A DNA stretch of 64,000 bases from Inia geoffrensis (Eukaryota; Chordata; Mammalia; Artiodactyla; Iniidae), in assembly GCA_036417435.1 (NCBI GenBank), contig CM070901.1, forward strand, positions 12,064,001 to 12,128,000, given 5' to 3'. Below, piece by piece: positions 1 to 13,246 of the stretch (its first letter is position 1; each line of letters begins with the position of its first letter). The position numbers and the translations under genes are program-made. Below the pieces are notes generated by a model. It saw only the letters and a list, made by a program, of their open reading frames with translations, was not told the origin of the DNA and ran no database searches.

Positions 1-2217
1 CTCTTCCTGCTTTTGTTCAGCTACCATCTCACAGTTTTTCAGCTTGCTCCCACATTTTAGTTGAGAACTAATTTTTTGGTTGCCTTTTTTTTAATGATCT
101 AGTTCTTCACTTCTCAACTCCCACTCACATTAAAATATAGTCACTGGTTACAGGTGATTAATCTTTAAAAGATGGTATTTTAATCAGGTTGATATATTGA
201 GATTATGAATGAAAATAGCAAGAAATGAGCTGGAGTAGCCACATGAGATTTAAACATAGAGATTAATGTTGACTCCATGGATAGAAGACAAATGTACCTG
301 TTATACTCTATACCTGAAAAAATACAGCTCAAACTTTTTTGTCAGGTAGGAGGCATTAAGAAAATCGGTAACCCTTTAAAATAATTAATGCAATTAATCA
401 TTGTTGAAATCATTGTCAAAATCCCAAAGAACTAGTTATGACATGCACATTAATACCAAATCAGTTCATCATGATTAATATTGTGACAATAAACACCAGA
501 GGAAATTAATAATGATCAGCTATTATTTTAAAGCCCTGCTACAGAATTCAAATATTTTACCTTGAAATGTAAACACTTTTAAGGTATATACTACACACAT
601 TTAAAAAATGTGTTTTTAGTCAACTTAATTTCATTTAATACTTTTATTTCAAAAATACTTATTAAAAGATAATATAATTTTTTTCTCATTTCTACCCAGT
701 GAGAAGTGATTACAGCATTAGACAGACAATGTGATTCAATTTTAGGTAATGGAATTTTTATTTTTTTTAAGTTAATTTAATTTAAATTAGAACCTCCACT
801 ACAAGCAGAGAACTGTGTCATTTATTTATTTTTTTCTCAAAATGACATTCTTCTTCTCAGATTAAGGACATTTATGTGACTAGCAGCATTAACGTGCCCC
901 AAGTAAGAGTGTATGGCTACTCGAAGTACATGATTTTTCTAGTGCAGAGCCCCTTAGTTAGTCAGTCAGTTTTAGCAAGACATTACTACAAGTTGAATCT
1001 GTGCAAATATTGGGAAGCCTCAATTAGTCAGTATTACTGTTAAACAAACTGTTTTCATAGGTCAATGATAACTTTAAATTATTGCTTCTTTGTCAGCTCT
1101 AATTGTCACTCCTCCTGGAGAAGAAGACTCAAGGAAAGTAACCCCTAATCCCAAACTTGCCCATACAGATTACTTCCTTCTAAAATCTCTTTGATTTTCA
1201 TTGATTTTATTCCCTGGTGGTCTTCTGTTACTATGGCCTATTTTGAGAAGTTTTTGGTCTTGCTTCATAGGAACAGCCTGTCCCGCTTAGCACACCATAA
1301 ATGATGTTATTATACCCACTATTTAATTCTTCAGTTTAAACAAATGCTGAACATCACCAAACTCTGTACACTATATGGAAAAAAACTCAATAAGTATTCT
1401 CAATATTCTTTCTCTTATAGACCCCTTGTACAGAGTCACAATTCCTTAACCCCATAATTTTTAAATCTGTGCTTCCTCTGCAATGTGAAGTTTCTCAAGG
1501 TTATCACACAGTGTTAACAAAATAATCTTTTCTGCTTCTTGCACAGATAACAGTAACTTGTTTTATCATGGGAGTGTCTCTTTTGTTTCTCATCCCCTCT
1601 GACCTGATCTTGGGTGAATTATTACTATGTAGCTTTTCGCAGCTCAGCTAGACTTGTATTCTGATAAGACTTCCCTCAATCCACTAAGAAAACCCATATT
1701 CTTCCACTGAAATGGACTGTAGCTCACAGACTGGTAATGTTAGGGCTTCACAGTTTTGCTATCATTGTCACTATTGTTCCACCCACTGCTTCTGCTTTTC
1801 CCTCCAGCACCAAACGGGAAGAGAAATGTGTCCTCTGTTTGTGGGGAACACTGGAAATGACACATAGCTGGAGTAATAGGTGTTTTAGGTTTACTTATAC
1901 ATTACTGTCTCTTTCCCTCACCGACAGCCATACTTCCCATTCCCAGCTTAAATGGAGCCACAGTAAGTGAAGATAACTAGTCTGAAATGGATCTGAGTAG
2001 CAATAGCCATAATGCATTTTAAGCACAACAACCCTCTGGTCCCCAAATTTTGTGACTGAGACTAGCTCATCATGCCAGATTCTTCTTCTATCTAGGACTT
2101 TGCCTTTAGGTAAAATTAGAGTCTTTCTGTCTTGCAGTAATTGCCTCTTAGTCTACCACCTTGATACAATTTTAGTTATTTCTCTGGGAGTTTCTTCAGA
2201 CCACATACAAATAAAAT
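1..2217. other. AT-rich unique non-coding DNA
   Basis: I see no repeat family, RNA gene or convincing exon here. The only open frame of note (1737-1970) has no recognisable motif, no splice context and no biased codon use, so I treat it as chance. Confidence 0.6.
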
Positions 2218-2229
2218 GACACAAAATGG

Positions 2230-2353
2230 GGGAATTCCCTGGAGGTCCAGTGGTTAGGACTTCATTCCTTCACTTCTGGGTCCCGGTTTCTAACCCTGGT
2301 GGGGGAACTAAGATCCCACAAGCCGCAAAATGCAGCCAAAAAAAAAAAGAAAA
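2230..2353 (+). repeat. CHR-type SINE, short old form
   Basis: The head reads as the 'ggaattccctgg..gtccagtggttagga' variant and the copy ends in an A-rich tail. A tRNA-like B-box region ('ggtttctaaccc') is diverged. Imperfect target-site duplications flank it: gacacaaaatgg at 2218-2229 and gacgcaaaaatgg at 2355-2367. It is a retrotransposed, non-coding tRNA-derived element. Confidence 0.88.
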
Positions 2354-2953
2354 AGACGCAAAAATGGTATTGGAAATATAGAGAACGGTCACTAGTGACA
2401 TATATTCAATTTCAATGTAGCCTCAATCTTGAAATCTTACAACATTAGGAGGAAAAAGCTCTTATAATTTATATCCCTTTATGAAAAATTATGATTACAT
2501 TAGCATAAATAAGAATCAATATATGTTTGGATAACAAAATTATAAAGTCCAATACCCAGTGACATATCAATCTCTAAATGCACGTAAAATCATGCTTTAA
2601 TCCACATAAAGCCTTGCTTAGATGATAATTATAGAGACAGCATTGAGCCAGCACCAATAAAGTTGTGAATAAAGAATAAATAAATGAATCAATCAATGTA
2701 TTTTATAGTCTATAATTGAAAACGACTGGATAAGCCATTAAAAAGTGGTAGTGTCTTTTTTAGGATGTGCAGTTGCAATCTTTTGTCTGTACAGAGAGGA
2801 ATTTTGTTCTTGATAGGATTCCAACCAGGAAATTGTTTTTCTCAACAAAATTATTTTAAAATAGCCTTCTCTTTATCACATTTAAAAAAGTAAAACAACA
2901 TAACTTTTATAACACAGATACCAAAATACCCAGGATAAAAAGCAGGCATACAG

Positions 2954-3292
2954 GCTTCCCTGGTGGTGCAGTGGTTAAGAATCCACCTGCCAATGCAGAG
3001 GGCACAGGTTCGATCTCTGGTCCGGGAAGATCCCACATGCTGCGGAGCAAGTAAGCCCATGTGCCACAACTACTGAGCCTGTGCTCTAGAGCCGCAAGCC
3101 ACACCTACTGAGCCCGGTGCTGAAACTAATGAAGCCCGCACGCTTAGAGCCTGCACTCTGCAACAAGAGAAGCCACTGCAATGGGAAGTCCGCCCACTGC
3201 AATGAAGAGTAGCCCCAGCTTGCTGTAACTAGAGAAAGCCTGTGCGCAGCAGTGAAGACCCAAAGCAGCCAAAAATAATAAATAAATAAAAG
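2954..3292 (+). repeat. CHR-type SINE, long form (~340 bp)
   Basis: After the tRNA-like head the body carries extra tandem 'tgagcc..ccacaactactgaagcc' modules that the ~200-bp form lacks, then an A-rich (aaataaataaa) tail. A perfect 12-bp target-site duplication, gcaggcatacag, lies at 2942-2953 and 3293-3304, so both ends are exact. The frames in both directions across it are repeat artefacts. Confidence 0.95.
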
Positions 3293-3304
3293 GCAGGCAT
3301 ACAG

Positions 3305-5117
3305 CCTGAGCCACAGATAACTTTGGAAAACAAACAAAACAGACATTGAGTATTTTTCAAATTATATGAGAAATAAAGTCTTTTTCACCTTCAGAAAGGG
3401 ATATATGTTCTATACCTATGATAAATATTAAAGAATCGTATACAGTAAGAACTTTTCTGCAAATAGCAATAAGGTTCCTAACAAAAGAAAAGGGTAAATC
3501 CCAGTTCAAAGGAAGCACTTTAGATACACAGAAAGCAAACAGTAGACTTGAACAGATATGCATTTGCTAAATAAAGGAAAGGGTGTGGTCAGCATAAAAT
3601 GTTTAGGTGAAAATACATGTGTGTGTTTCTTTCATTTAACTGAGCTTAGCACATTAGATGCCTCCTTTTATTCTGAAATTTTACGTTGTCAAATCTAGGT
3701 AGCTCAAACATGCTGGCTATTAAAATTGGTCAATTCTATATTACATCATAATCAATACAAGATACCCACCTTCCCCTTTTTATTTCTCCTTTGATTTCAG
3801 AGTGATATATAATCTACCATGGGTCTTATGTATTATCCTAACTTGGGAAAGGCCCTTGTACTTTCCTTTGCCTTTTTAAACATCTGTTGTTAAACAGCTG
3901 GCCTGCCTGCATGGTGTCAGTTGTACTGGGGGGATGTCTTTGGTCCTGCCTCTGATGATCAGATCCACAATATGTCCTCCATCCTCAATTCAGATTTCCT
4001 CTTAGATACCCTTGAACACACCTTTTCTCTCTTGACATCAGTGAGGTCCTCCAAACTTTGAAGTCTCCAAAACTTTTAATCAATTTCCTGTACCATGCAT
4101 ATCATTTAGGAGGCCCAGAACCCTGGAATGTTGCCATATTGTGATCGAATCATTTGTGTAGACTGTGTGTGCATGGGCCATGGAGGAACAATTGTCATTG
4201 GTTCAAGGTAACAAAACAAAAGGTATCATTTCACAAATATAAAACTGTAATATATCAACCATGAAGGGTTGAAGAAACAAAAGTATAAGCTAGAATAATT
4301 TTAAATCATCTGAAATCTCACCATACTGTCCTCTAGGGGCTATCATTCTTCTCTTTTAGTTTTTTTTTTTCAAATTTAAATATAATTAAAGTAGTCTGTA
4401 TTGTAACCTAATTTTTGTCAATAACCCTCACATCATATGCATTTTATTTAAAATTATATTTATTAGATGGATTTTATTCTAATATATGGATGGATTTTAA
4501 TATACTTAAATAATTCATTCCCTTAGGCATTTGGGTTGGTTTCAATTTTTAAGTAATATTAGAAATATTATGAAATATGTGGAGCAACCAGCCAGAACCT
4601 AGAATGTATATATTAATATGCCTTTCTGATAAAATGTATAAAAATGTAGAAAACTCAATAGAAAGGGAAGCACTATGTCAGATAATTTTCATAATTTTTA
4701 ATCTTCAATTGCATGAGCTTCTGAAAATGTCATGTATGTTTATACAACTAACTGCTGTGTATATTAATTGCCATTTCCTACTATTCATATTACTGTAGGT
4801 TTTATAATTATAAATCTCAACTTCAGTTTAATTTAAAAAAATACAATAATTAATTACCATGTAAACCTGCAGTTGTTTGATCACAAGGACATGTAAATAA
4901 TTTACATATTTTTGGTATGATTATAAAGCTATTTCATAAAATATTTCACTATAGTCTATCATATTTTTATTGGTACTGTTTACTTTTTTCACAAATAAAT
5001 GTATGCTTTATTTTATAATTTTATTTAAGAGTATTAACTCTGTGTCTATATGGTGCAAGTATTTTTACAGTTTATATTTTGGTTACAAACATTTTTTGTC
5101 ATACATAAACTTTATTT
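3305..5117. other. AT-rich non-coding DNA, no gene seen
   Basis: Unique-looking sequence. The segment around 4350-4560 (T-run, then 'gcatttgggttggtttcaattttt') resembles the style of old L1 or DNA-transposon remnants, but I cannot place it in a family. Confidence 0.5.
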
Positions 5118-5130
5118 CCCATTATAGTTT

Positions 5131-5295
5131 TTTTTTAACAAAACTTTTTCTTTTTTTTTTAAATTTATTATTTATTTATTTTTTGGCCATGGTCACGTGG
5201 CACGTGGGATCTTAGTTCCCCGACCAGGAATCGAACCTAAACCCTTGACAGTGAGAGCACACAGTTTTAACCACTGGACTGCCAGGGAATCCCAT
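5131..5295 (-). repeat. CHR-type SINE, short old form, antisense
   Basis: The reverse complement of 5155-5295 gives the 'gggattccctggcagtccagtggttaa' head followed by 'gggaactaagatcccacgtgcc'. Its A-tail appears as T-runs at 5131-5165. The flanks cccattatagttt (5118-5130) and cctattatagttt (5296-5308) form a 12/13 target-site duplication. Confidence 0.87.
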
Positions 5296-5574
5296 CCTAT
5301 TATAGTTTACATTATGTTTAGAATATCCTTTACAGCATAGATGTTAGATGAATATTTAACAATGTTTTTCTAGTTCTTTTGTGTGTTATATATGTGAATT
5401 GCTATAAGTATTATTAAAATATATTTGATGCATACAAAAGAATATATACATATATATCACAAAAACATTACACCATAATACAAAACAATAATAAAATTAA
5501 AAACCCAAACAACACACTGCCCAATTGAAGAGCTTTATGTCTATTATCTATTTTAAAACAATCAACTAACTAAA

Positions 5575-5921
5575 TTTAAAAGATCTTACTGGCTTTATTT
5601 AATTATTCACGAATCAGACAGCATATTAAAAAAGTCCCAAAGAGCTGTACACAATGAAAGGCACTTATAGGCAGAATAAAGCAAGAGCAAGGAAGTTATA
5701 CCAGGCAAAATAGCAGATTGGTTCTTGCAAGGTTGCTTTCTTAATAGGGGATGGCAGGGGTTTATCAGCAGGTTATGTAAGTAGTGCCGATCAGGCAATT
5801 GCTGATTGATTGGTTTAAGCCTCCATTTCTGGAAGAGCAAAACTATGATTAAGTCTTGGTTTGATGAAGTGGATCTTAGCCACAGGCAACTCCATTTTGG
5901 TCTTGTTTTTAACAATAGACA
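5575..5921 (-). repeat. Solitary ERV-type LTR, antisense
   Basis: On the minus strand the block begins TGTCTATTGTTAAAAACAAG and has a promoter-like downstream half. It then shows an AATAAA signal (complement of 5594-5599) just before its end near 'aagccagtaagatctt'. This TG start, polyadenylation signal and compact ~350-bp length are typical of a class I ERV or MaLR-like LTR. A 102-residue minus-strand frame through it has no retroviral motif and is incidental. The 3' boundary is approximate and no target-site duplication was resolved. Confidence 0.6.
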
Positions 5922-7289
5922 TATATACTGAGGCTTGAATTCTAATTTTGCAGTTATTTTTTTCTTAACACTTTGAGAATATTATTTCATTGTATTCTAG
6001 TTTCTGTTTTACAGATAAGGACACTGCTATCAGATCCATGTTGTTATTCATTAGAAGATTTTATTTTCTGTCTGGTGACATTTTTTGCCCTTTATGTAGA
6101 AGAGTCAATGGCCAATGAATGTGAATAGCCTGGTTTCTGTGAACTCTTTCCTAAACCAATAAACTAATCTTTTTTGTAGAGGGACAGAGTCTAGTGCCTA
6201 GGTTAGAATTTAGCTTATAAACTTTAAATTTTTTCTTTCCATTACATGGGGGAAACAGCCTAATATTAGGCCTTTCAAAAGTCCTGCTTATATCATTACA
6301 CAAAATCCTCGCCCAAGAACAGGTCTAGCCTTGAAACAGACTTACTCATAAAAGCAGCTATTATATTGTTATGCTTCTATTATATTGATAATACTGTTTG
6401 GTGAACAAGAGTCAAAGGCATATGAAAAAGACAAGTTACATGAAGAAGATAAAACACACACAGACACACATGTACACACTATGGCTTTAGGGAAATAAAA
6501 ACTGATATTAAGAAAATAAAATTTTAATTAAAAATTTCATAAATTTTAAGAGGATTTTCCTCCATAAGTTAAGAACCTGGTGCTCTTTAATTTACAGGGA
6601 ACATTTGGAAAAAAGGAAAGCAGTCATGGAGGTGAAAAGTATGTTGCTAAAGTAATGTAAAATTAAATTTGGCTTTGTGACTCATGGTCTTAAATGGACA
6701 CAAATCATTGCTAAAGTAGTAAACAACAGACTAGCAGAAATAGTATGTAAATAAAGTAACTCATCCCCTTGATAGTAGCCTTCCTATTGTTTCCTCATAT
6801 TTAAATTTGAAATAAAGTTCTTTTCTTAATAAGCAGACCTGCAATTTTATGGTGTGGTACTAAAACCATCTCATTCTTTTTTTTTTTTTTTCCTTTAGTG
6901 AACTTGAATTTAGGGCACAATTGTAATTTTTATTAATATGATATGATTTACTAATGCATTGAAATCCTGTGCAGTGTGAATGGGGCCTTAAAAATGTCAA
7001 ATTAGAATCAGAGTTTATATGGAGAAATGAAATACTGCAAAGTTCTTCAGTCACAATGTCTTGTCAGTTTACCTCCTGCTTCAGAACCAAATTTCTCTTT
7101 CCCATGCACACTCTCAAATGTTTAAAACTGTAAATGAATTAGTTGAGTAATAAAAACATAATATAACATTGCATTTTAAAAACAGCATTAGCCTTTGTAT
7201 TAAAAAATTATTGCCAAAACAATAAGAAATACCAGGTTGGTTTTTATTATTAGGAATTAACAACTTAGAGTTAAAATAGAAATAATTCC
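5922..7289. other. AT-rich non-coding DNA
   Basis: No gene or well-supported repeat was recognised. A T-run at 6879-6892 and short CA-rich stretches near 6455-6480 are the only simple-sequence features. Confidence 0.5.
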
Positions 7290-7485
7290 AATAACTAAAA
7301 TTTATGAGTACTTCCTAACTGGTAGATAGTGTGCTAGCTTTTTATACACATCATATCTATCAGTAGGCATTATTGTCCCCATTTTACAGATGAAAATATT
7401 CAGGCTCAGAGAAGAAAAGTAACCTGCTCAAAGTCACAGCACCAGGATTGGAGTCCAAGTCTGTATGAATTCAAAGTACATTCCC
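7290..7485 (+). repeat. Ancient mammalian interspersed repeat
   Basis: The run 'cattattgtccccattttacagatgaaaatattcaggctcagagaag..taacctgctcaaagtcaca' follows a widely dispersed old mammalian repeat pattern of MIR or L2-era age. A similar copy lies at 34180-34400. I am sure it is an old repeat, less sure of the family name. Confidence 0.6.
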
Positions 7486-7631
7486 TTAACTATACTCTTA
7501 ATAAACCAAAGTGCTACAATATTGTATACATACAGATGTTTTAAATGTTGTTATTTCAGTATTTCAGTATTATCAGTTAATTTTTAGAATATATTTCTAT
7601 GTAATTCATGTGAGTTACCTGAAAATATCAA

Positions 7632-7756
7632 TAATAACTTTTTAATTTTTTTATGGAAGTATACTTGATTAACAATAATATGTTTCAGGTGTACAGCATA
7701 GTGATTCAATACTTTTGTAGATTACCCTCCATTTAAAGTTATTAAAAATATTGGCT
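7632..7756 (-). repeat. L1 3' end, antisense, part 1
   Basis: The phrase 'atacttgattaacaataatatgtttcaggtgtacagcatagtgattcaatact' is the reverse of an old mammalian L1 (L1MA-like) 3' UTR. The element continues after the SINE at 8003, so the SINE split it. Confidence 0.82.
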
Positions 7757-7954
7757 AGGGTTTCCCTGGTGGTGCAGTGGTTGAGAGTCCACCTGCCGAT
7801 GCAGGGGACACGGGTTTGTGCCCCGGTCTAGGAAGATCCCACGTGCCACAGAGCGGCTAGGCTCGTGAGCCATGGCTGCTGAGCCTGTGCATCCGGAACC
7901 TGTGCTCCGCAACGGAGGAGGCCGCAACAGTGAGAGGCCCACGTACCGCAAAAA

Positions 7955-7971
<17 letters not shown>
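7757..7971 (+). repeat. CHR-type SINE, ~200-bp form, inside L1
   Basis: Typical head, middle 'gagccatggctgctgagcctgtgc' and end 'gtgagaggcccacgtaccgc' followed by an A-run. It interrupts an antisense L1 tail. The L1 reads 'ttggcta' before the SINE and resumes at 'gggctatattccctgtgc', giving a short duplication around ggcta, blurred by the TA repeat that grew out of the tail. Confidence 0.93.

Positions 7972-7999
<28 letters not shown>
7971..7999. repeat. (TA)n microsatellite on SINE tail
   Basis: Perfect TA dinucleotides directly follow the A-tail of the SINE at 7757, a common place for microsatellites to be born. Confidence 0.9.
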
Positions 8000-8002
8000 G
8001 GG

Positions 8003-8265
8003 CTATATTCCCTGTGCTGTACAATATATCCTTGTAGATCATTTATTTTAAGCATAGTAGTTTGTACCTCTTAATTACCAACCCCTTTTGACCCTTTCTC
8101 CTTTCTATCTCCCCACTAGTTTGCTCTCCATATCTGTATGCTTCTGTTTGGTTATATTCATTCTTTTTTTTTTTTTTTTTTTTTGGTTCTATATATAAGT
8201 GAATACATACAGTATTTGTCTTTCTCTGTCTGACATTTCACTAAGTATAATACCTTCTAGGTCCA
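8003..8265 (-). repeat. L1 3' end, antisense, part 2
   Basis: Continuation of the L1 at 7632: 'ctatattccctgtgctgtacaat', 'gtagtttgtacctcttaattaccaac' and 'tttctctgtctgac' are reversed L1 3' UTR landmarks. A T-run (8165-8184) lies within it. Confidence 0.82.
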
Positions 8266-8510
8266 GGTGGTTAGGAGCTTGGGTTCGGGAGCTGAATCTG
8301 ACTTCTGTTTTCAATGTTTAATATTTATTTGTTTTGGGAAAATTATATGGCTTCTCTATTCTTTACTTTCTGCATATATAAAATGGATAAAAATGATACC
8401 ACTTCACAGTGCCATTTTGAGATTTAAATGAGTTCATGTTTGTAAAGCACTTAAAAACATGCATGGGAAAATACACACTCAAAAATATTAACTATTATTA
8501 TTAGCCTTCA
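8266..8510 (+). repeat. MIR-like SINE
   Basis: The order of landmarks (ttaggagcttgggttcgggagc, then atataaaatggataaaaatgatacc, then gagatttaaatgagttcatg, then taaagcactt) matches the mammalian-wide MIR consensus. It is strongly diverged, as expected for a pre-eutherian repeat. Confidence 0.72.
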
Positions 8511-9100
8511 TTATTTAGCTCTGCAGATTTAAAGTAACATGGCTAAACATTTTATTATAACTGTGATCTACTATCAGCATGCTGTTATTGTCAAACTAAG
8601 TATGGTTTAATTACCATAATAATTATTAGAATTGTGTTTTTTGAAATGAATAAATGCATAGAAGAAAGCAGATGAATTTGTTTAAAAAACGAAGCTTCAG
8701 TTGTGAATTTCAATCACTTGCAGTTAATTAGAAAAATTATACTTGGAGAAATATATAAATATGAAAGAAGTGAACTAAAGTATCCCAAAAAACAGAACCT
8801 AGCTTGCTTTCTGCTATTGATTTTTATACTAGAACCACAAAGCTCTGCAGAAATTTAGATATGAGACTGAGCGGTAATCAGTGAGAACTAAATATTTCCT
8901 AAGAGAACAACGATTGTTAATAAACTAGCATTTACCTTTTTTTGTGACTCATAAAGTAAAGACACTCCATGTATTTGTCATAGTTAAATATTAATGTAAT
9001 TTATGTCATTTATATTTTAATTTTATATGCAAAACGAACAATATTATCAACAAATGTTGGCTGAGAAAGAATAATCACTGGGATTAATATAACTGCCATA
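8511..9100. other. Non-coding DNA, nothing recognised
   Basis: AT-rich, no repeat family or gene supported. Confidence 0.5.
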
Positions 9101-9316
9101 GGGCTTCCCTGGTGGCACAGTGGTTGAGAGTCCTCCTGCTGATGCAGGGGACACGGGTTCGTGCCCCGGTCCGGGAAGATCTCATGTGCCGCGGAGCGGC
9201 TGGGCCCGTGAACCATGGCCACTGAGCCTTCGCGTCCGGAGCCTGTGCTCCACAATGGGAGAGGCCACAGCAGTGGGAGGCCCAAGTACCGCAAACAAAA
9301 AACAAAAAACAAAAAA
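9101..9316 (+). repeat. CHR-type SINE, ~200-bp form
   Basis: Full head-to-tail copy from 'gggcttccctggtggcacag' to 'ggaggcccaagtaccgc', with a (CAAAAAA)n-like tail at 9293-9316. Several CpG sites persist. No clean target-site duplication was found; 'aactg' occurs on both sides only weakly. Confidence 0.93.
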
Positions 9317-11421
9317 CTGTTATTGATAATTGATTTTGATTAACATTGGTTAAGTTTAGTCTTTGCTAATTTACTAATAAATGGAAAAAAATCACCATTG
9401 GTAAGGCAAATTCATATGGATGCACTGCAAACACAATATTGAACCTCAAGCAGAGCAATTTTCAGAAATGGCAAAACATATCTTCTTTAGACAGTTTATT
9501 TTAATTGTCGCTATTTAAAAGAAGAATGCCAAAATAATTGTGGCTTAATATTTGAATCTAAAATTAGTGCTAAACAGCCCTTGAATATATATCATTATAT
9601 CCAGGTTATTCCCCAAAGTTCATGAGAAATCATACTCTATAGATGCAAATGCTAATTTATACCTGTTTATTATTATTGGTCAGAAAATTCTGATTACATT
9701 TTCCCTAATGTATACATACTCTCTTAATTCCCTATACTGAAATGCTATTGAAAATGTTTTGTTATTTTTCATTATAACACTTAAAATTGTTTCTATTTAT
9801 TATATTCTACTTGTGGTCTTTGGTGGATGGAAGTGTTCTCCTAAAATATGCCTTTGAATTTGTAAAGAATTTTTTTTGAAAACCGCCTCTGTCACATGAA
9901 TAAATGCAAATAATAAAAGTTGCTAGAATGGAAAGCTTGTTAAAGATCAGCTCATTTTAGCTTTCATTTACATTGCATTGCAGATATAACAGTGTTAGAA
10001 ATAAATTTAGACAAAGTCATTACTCTTCAAATACAAGGCTTTCTAGAAATGTTTAGGACCATAATCACATTGTTTTCGGAGTAATGAATTTTATACATTA
10101 TAAAACATCATTTAGAGATATTTAAATATTATAAAAGCATTTAGCTATTACAATGGACAACTAAGACAAAGTCTTACTAGAAAATCTGTTCTAACAAAAT
10201 ATATATGTTTGACATACAAAAACAACTAATTGTATCAGAAGTTTCCTTACTTTATACTTAATCAAGCTGGTTGAGTTCATTAGATCATCAATTTTGTTAA
10301 TAAGCACTGTATGTTTATTGTAGAATATCTATCCTTCATCAATAATAACATTATCACTACCTCTCTTGCTAGTCAGTTAAGTTTATGAACATATTATCTC
10401 ATTGCAAATAAGAATATAAACACAACAGAGTTACATTTGAGTTCTCTTTAAACCATTATTTTTTCCAAATGAAGTGGAAAATTGTAACAATTATTAAGCA
10501 GTAAATCAGTGCCAGAATAAGCCAATAGAAAAGATCGTGGGAAGGTACATTACAAATAATTACAGGAAATAAAAAGTAGCCAAATAGCTCTTATAAAGAC
10601 AGAGACACATTTAAGTAAACAGTGTAGGAAATGTCTAAATATGTAGAGGAACTGTCACAGATTATAATCTTGAAAGATCTTTCTAAATTTCTTATTGAAT
10701 TTCAGAGCTGTCAAAGGTATATAGAGTATAGAACACATCTGTTCCTTGCTTCTCTTTTAAAATATTTGTAGTGAAATAATTTTTAAATTAGAAATAATAC
10801 AGAGAGTGGACAACCATATTAAAGGGAAAGTACTGAGTAGAATTTGACATGTACCTCTATGATTACTAGGAAGAACTATACAAATGGGCACATATAGGTT
10901 TAAGAAAAAAATGGAAAATGTGAAGAGTATATTCAGTTAAAACCAAGACTGTAGTTTCTGGTTATTTTATAGTCTTAAACTTCTGAGAAAAGTATTCTTT
11001 CAGGAAACATATCATTAATATGTTTATGATAATGATTAATGTTATACCCTCATCCAAGATATTTGTAATTAACATGGAAGAAATAGGTAACTTACTGGTG
11101 TTTCAAAAACAACTAGTGAGATAAATATTATTTTGACTGTTTTCCCTTAAGATAATATGGAATTTGAACTGCCATTATTACACATGTTAAACAGAGGTCA
11201 TAAATCCAGTGCCTAAGGGATGGTGGGATTATAAACTAGTTAGAAGTAACTGCCAAGGTATGTACCATTATAATGATTTTATTCCTTTTGCTCTATCATG
11301 TAAAAAAGGGATATAAGAACTAATATTTTACAAAACCTCAATGCCATGTGGAAATGTCACTAGAGATATCTTAGATACAAAGGAAAGACTTTAATACTAA
11401 GGTTTTAAAATTCAAACTATA
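9317..11421. other. AT-rich non-coding DNA
   Basis: A 2.1-kb stretch without any repeat I can name, RNA gene or exon signal. It may be unique sequence or very old decayed repeats. Confidence 0.5.
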
Positions 11422-11633
11422 GGGCTTCCCTGGTGGCACAGTGGTTGAGAGTCCGCCTGCCGATGCAGGGGACACGAATTCGTGCCCCGGTCCGGGAAGA
11501 TCCCACATGCCGCGGAGTGGCTGGGCCCGTGAGCCATGGCCGCTGAGCCTGCGTGTCCGGAGCCTATGCTCCGCAACGGGAGAGGCCACAACAGTGAGAG
11601 GCCCGAGTACAGCAAAAAAAAAAAAAAAAAAAT
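11422..11633 (+). repeat. CHR-type SINE, ~200-bp form
   Basis: Complete copy with A and B promoter-box regions ('tggcacagtggttgag', 'aattcgtgcccc', the latter altered from the usual ggttcgtgcccc) and an 18-nt A-tail. Flanking duplication is not clear. Confidence 0.93.
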
Positions 11634-11777
11634 TTTAAATACATTTCAAAAGAACCAAGCTACTCTAAATTTTTAAGGCTACTTACTGGTAAGAATATTG
11701 CTTATTTTGTATTGAATTGCAATTGCATAATTTTAATGGACATTTAATTTCAATTTTATTTTTATGATTATACCAGA

Positions 11778-12372
11778 TATCTATTACTGCTTAATGAAGT
11801 ACTGCAAAATCTAGTGACTTAAAACAGCAAAATTGATTATTTCAAAGTTTCTGTACATCAGGAATCTGGGTAAGACTCTTCTGGGTACTCCCTTCAGGAT
11901 TTCTCAGAGGCTGAAATTAAGGTGTAGACCCACGTTGGGACCTCATCTGAAGACTTACTTGGGAAATAATGTGCTTCCAGGCTCACTCACATCACTGTTG
12001 GCAGGATTCAATTTACAGAGTGTCTTTGGACTGAGGGCTTTACTTCCTCCCCAGGTCTTGGCTACTGGCTGCCCTCGGTTCCTTACTGTGACGGCCTCTC
12101 TGTAGAGCAACTTTTGCTACATGGCAACTTGCTTTATCAGAGCAAGTACATGAGAAGAGCCAGAGATACAGAGTACAAGCAAGACGGAAATCAGTCTTCT
12201 ATCATCTAATCTCAGAGGTGGCAACCCCTCACCTTCGCAGTATTCTACTTGTTAGAAGTAAGTCTCTAGGTCCAAGCCACATTCAATGGAAGGTGGTTGA
12301 TTACACAAGGGCCTGTGTGTCGGGAAGTAGGGATCATTGGAGGCCAACTTAGAAAACTGTCCATCACAACAT
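11778..12372 (-). repeat. MaLR LTR (MLT1-like), antisense
   Basis: The left end 'atctattactgcttaatgaagtactgcaaaatctagtgacttaaaacagc' is the reverse of the MaLR LTR 3' end, and the right end reads 'atcattggaggccaacttagaaaactgtcc'. The same family occurs at 57405-57878. It is an old non-autonomous ERVL-related LTR; the 90-residue plus-strand frame inside (11833-12105) is not a gene. Confidence 0.75.
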
Positions 12373-13244
12373 TGAACTCCCACTCCAAAAATCTGTTCTT
12401 GACATTAATTTACATGTCTCTATTTTGCCAGTCTTTTTTTCTTTCATTAACTATTACTACTTCATGACAGGAACTTTCAATGTTTTTATACTTATACCCT
12501 GTCAATATTTTTAAGAAAATTTCCTAAGCTATATTGTTTCTGTGCAATACTACTTTTCAACGCTACCAGTAGTGTGTGTGCTGGTAAATGCTTAACAACC
12601 AGCTCTCTGAAAATAATGTATGAGCTTATTATTTTTTGGTACTGATATAAAAGATATATAGAACACAATTTACAAATAATAAAAATATAATACCTTATTG
12701 TAATTCCACATAGCCAATTGATTTTCACAGAATGCTTTTATTGATTTTTCCCAACCTCTTGTATCTGTAGCAAACTTGTGCTTGCAATTTAACTATGATT
12801 TGAAAAAATCAGACTACAAATAAATGCAAGGAAGTCACACATATCATTGGTAAATGAGTGTGCTTTGGCATGAATATTATTTAATAATTTTGCCTATTTA
12901 GCCAAAAGGATGAGAATTAAATAATAAAAACATATTTTGGAAATTCCCTCATTAGTCAAGGACATAAAAGCGTTCTTCACTGAATCAGATGATAGTGTTT
13001 AGTTATTAGAAAAATATTTTCTCTTTTGTGTTTGTGTGTGCTCACCACATCATGACTACACACATAGCAGCTTTTTAAGTTTAATCTGCATTATTAATAT
13101 TTTCCCATCACTTTCTTAAGTCTAGGCAATCAACAAAACTGTGAATCAAGTGTAAATGATGGTTTAAATATTACCATCATGGCTGACAGCAATCTACCAA
13201 CATGATGTCAGTTAATAGAGAGTTGGAAAGAAGTGCAATAATAC
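12373..13244. other. Non-coding DNA, nothing recognised
   Basis: AT-rich. No family-level repeat or coding evidence. Confidence 0.5.
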
Positions 13245-13246
13245 TA

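Noticed and set aside
9120..9326. Recurring ~65-residue frame ([20 protein letters not shown] type) at many places on both strands
   Set aside because: It is the same frame through each CHR SINE copy, starts at GTG rather than ATG, and runs into the A-tail as poly-Lys. It is repeat-derived, not a gene family.
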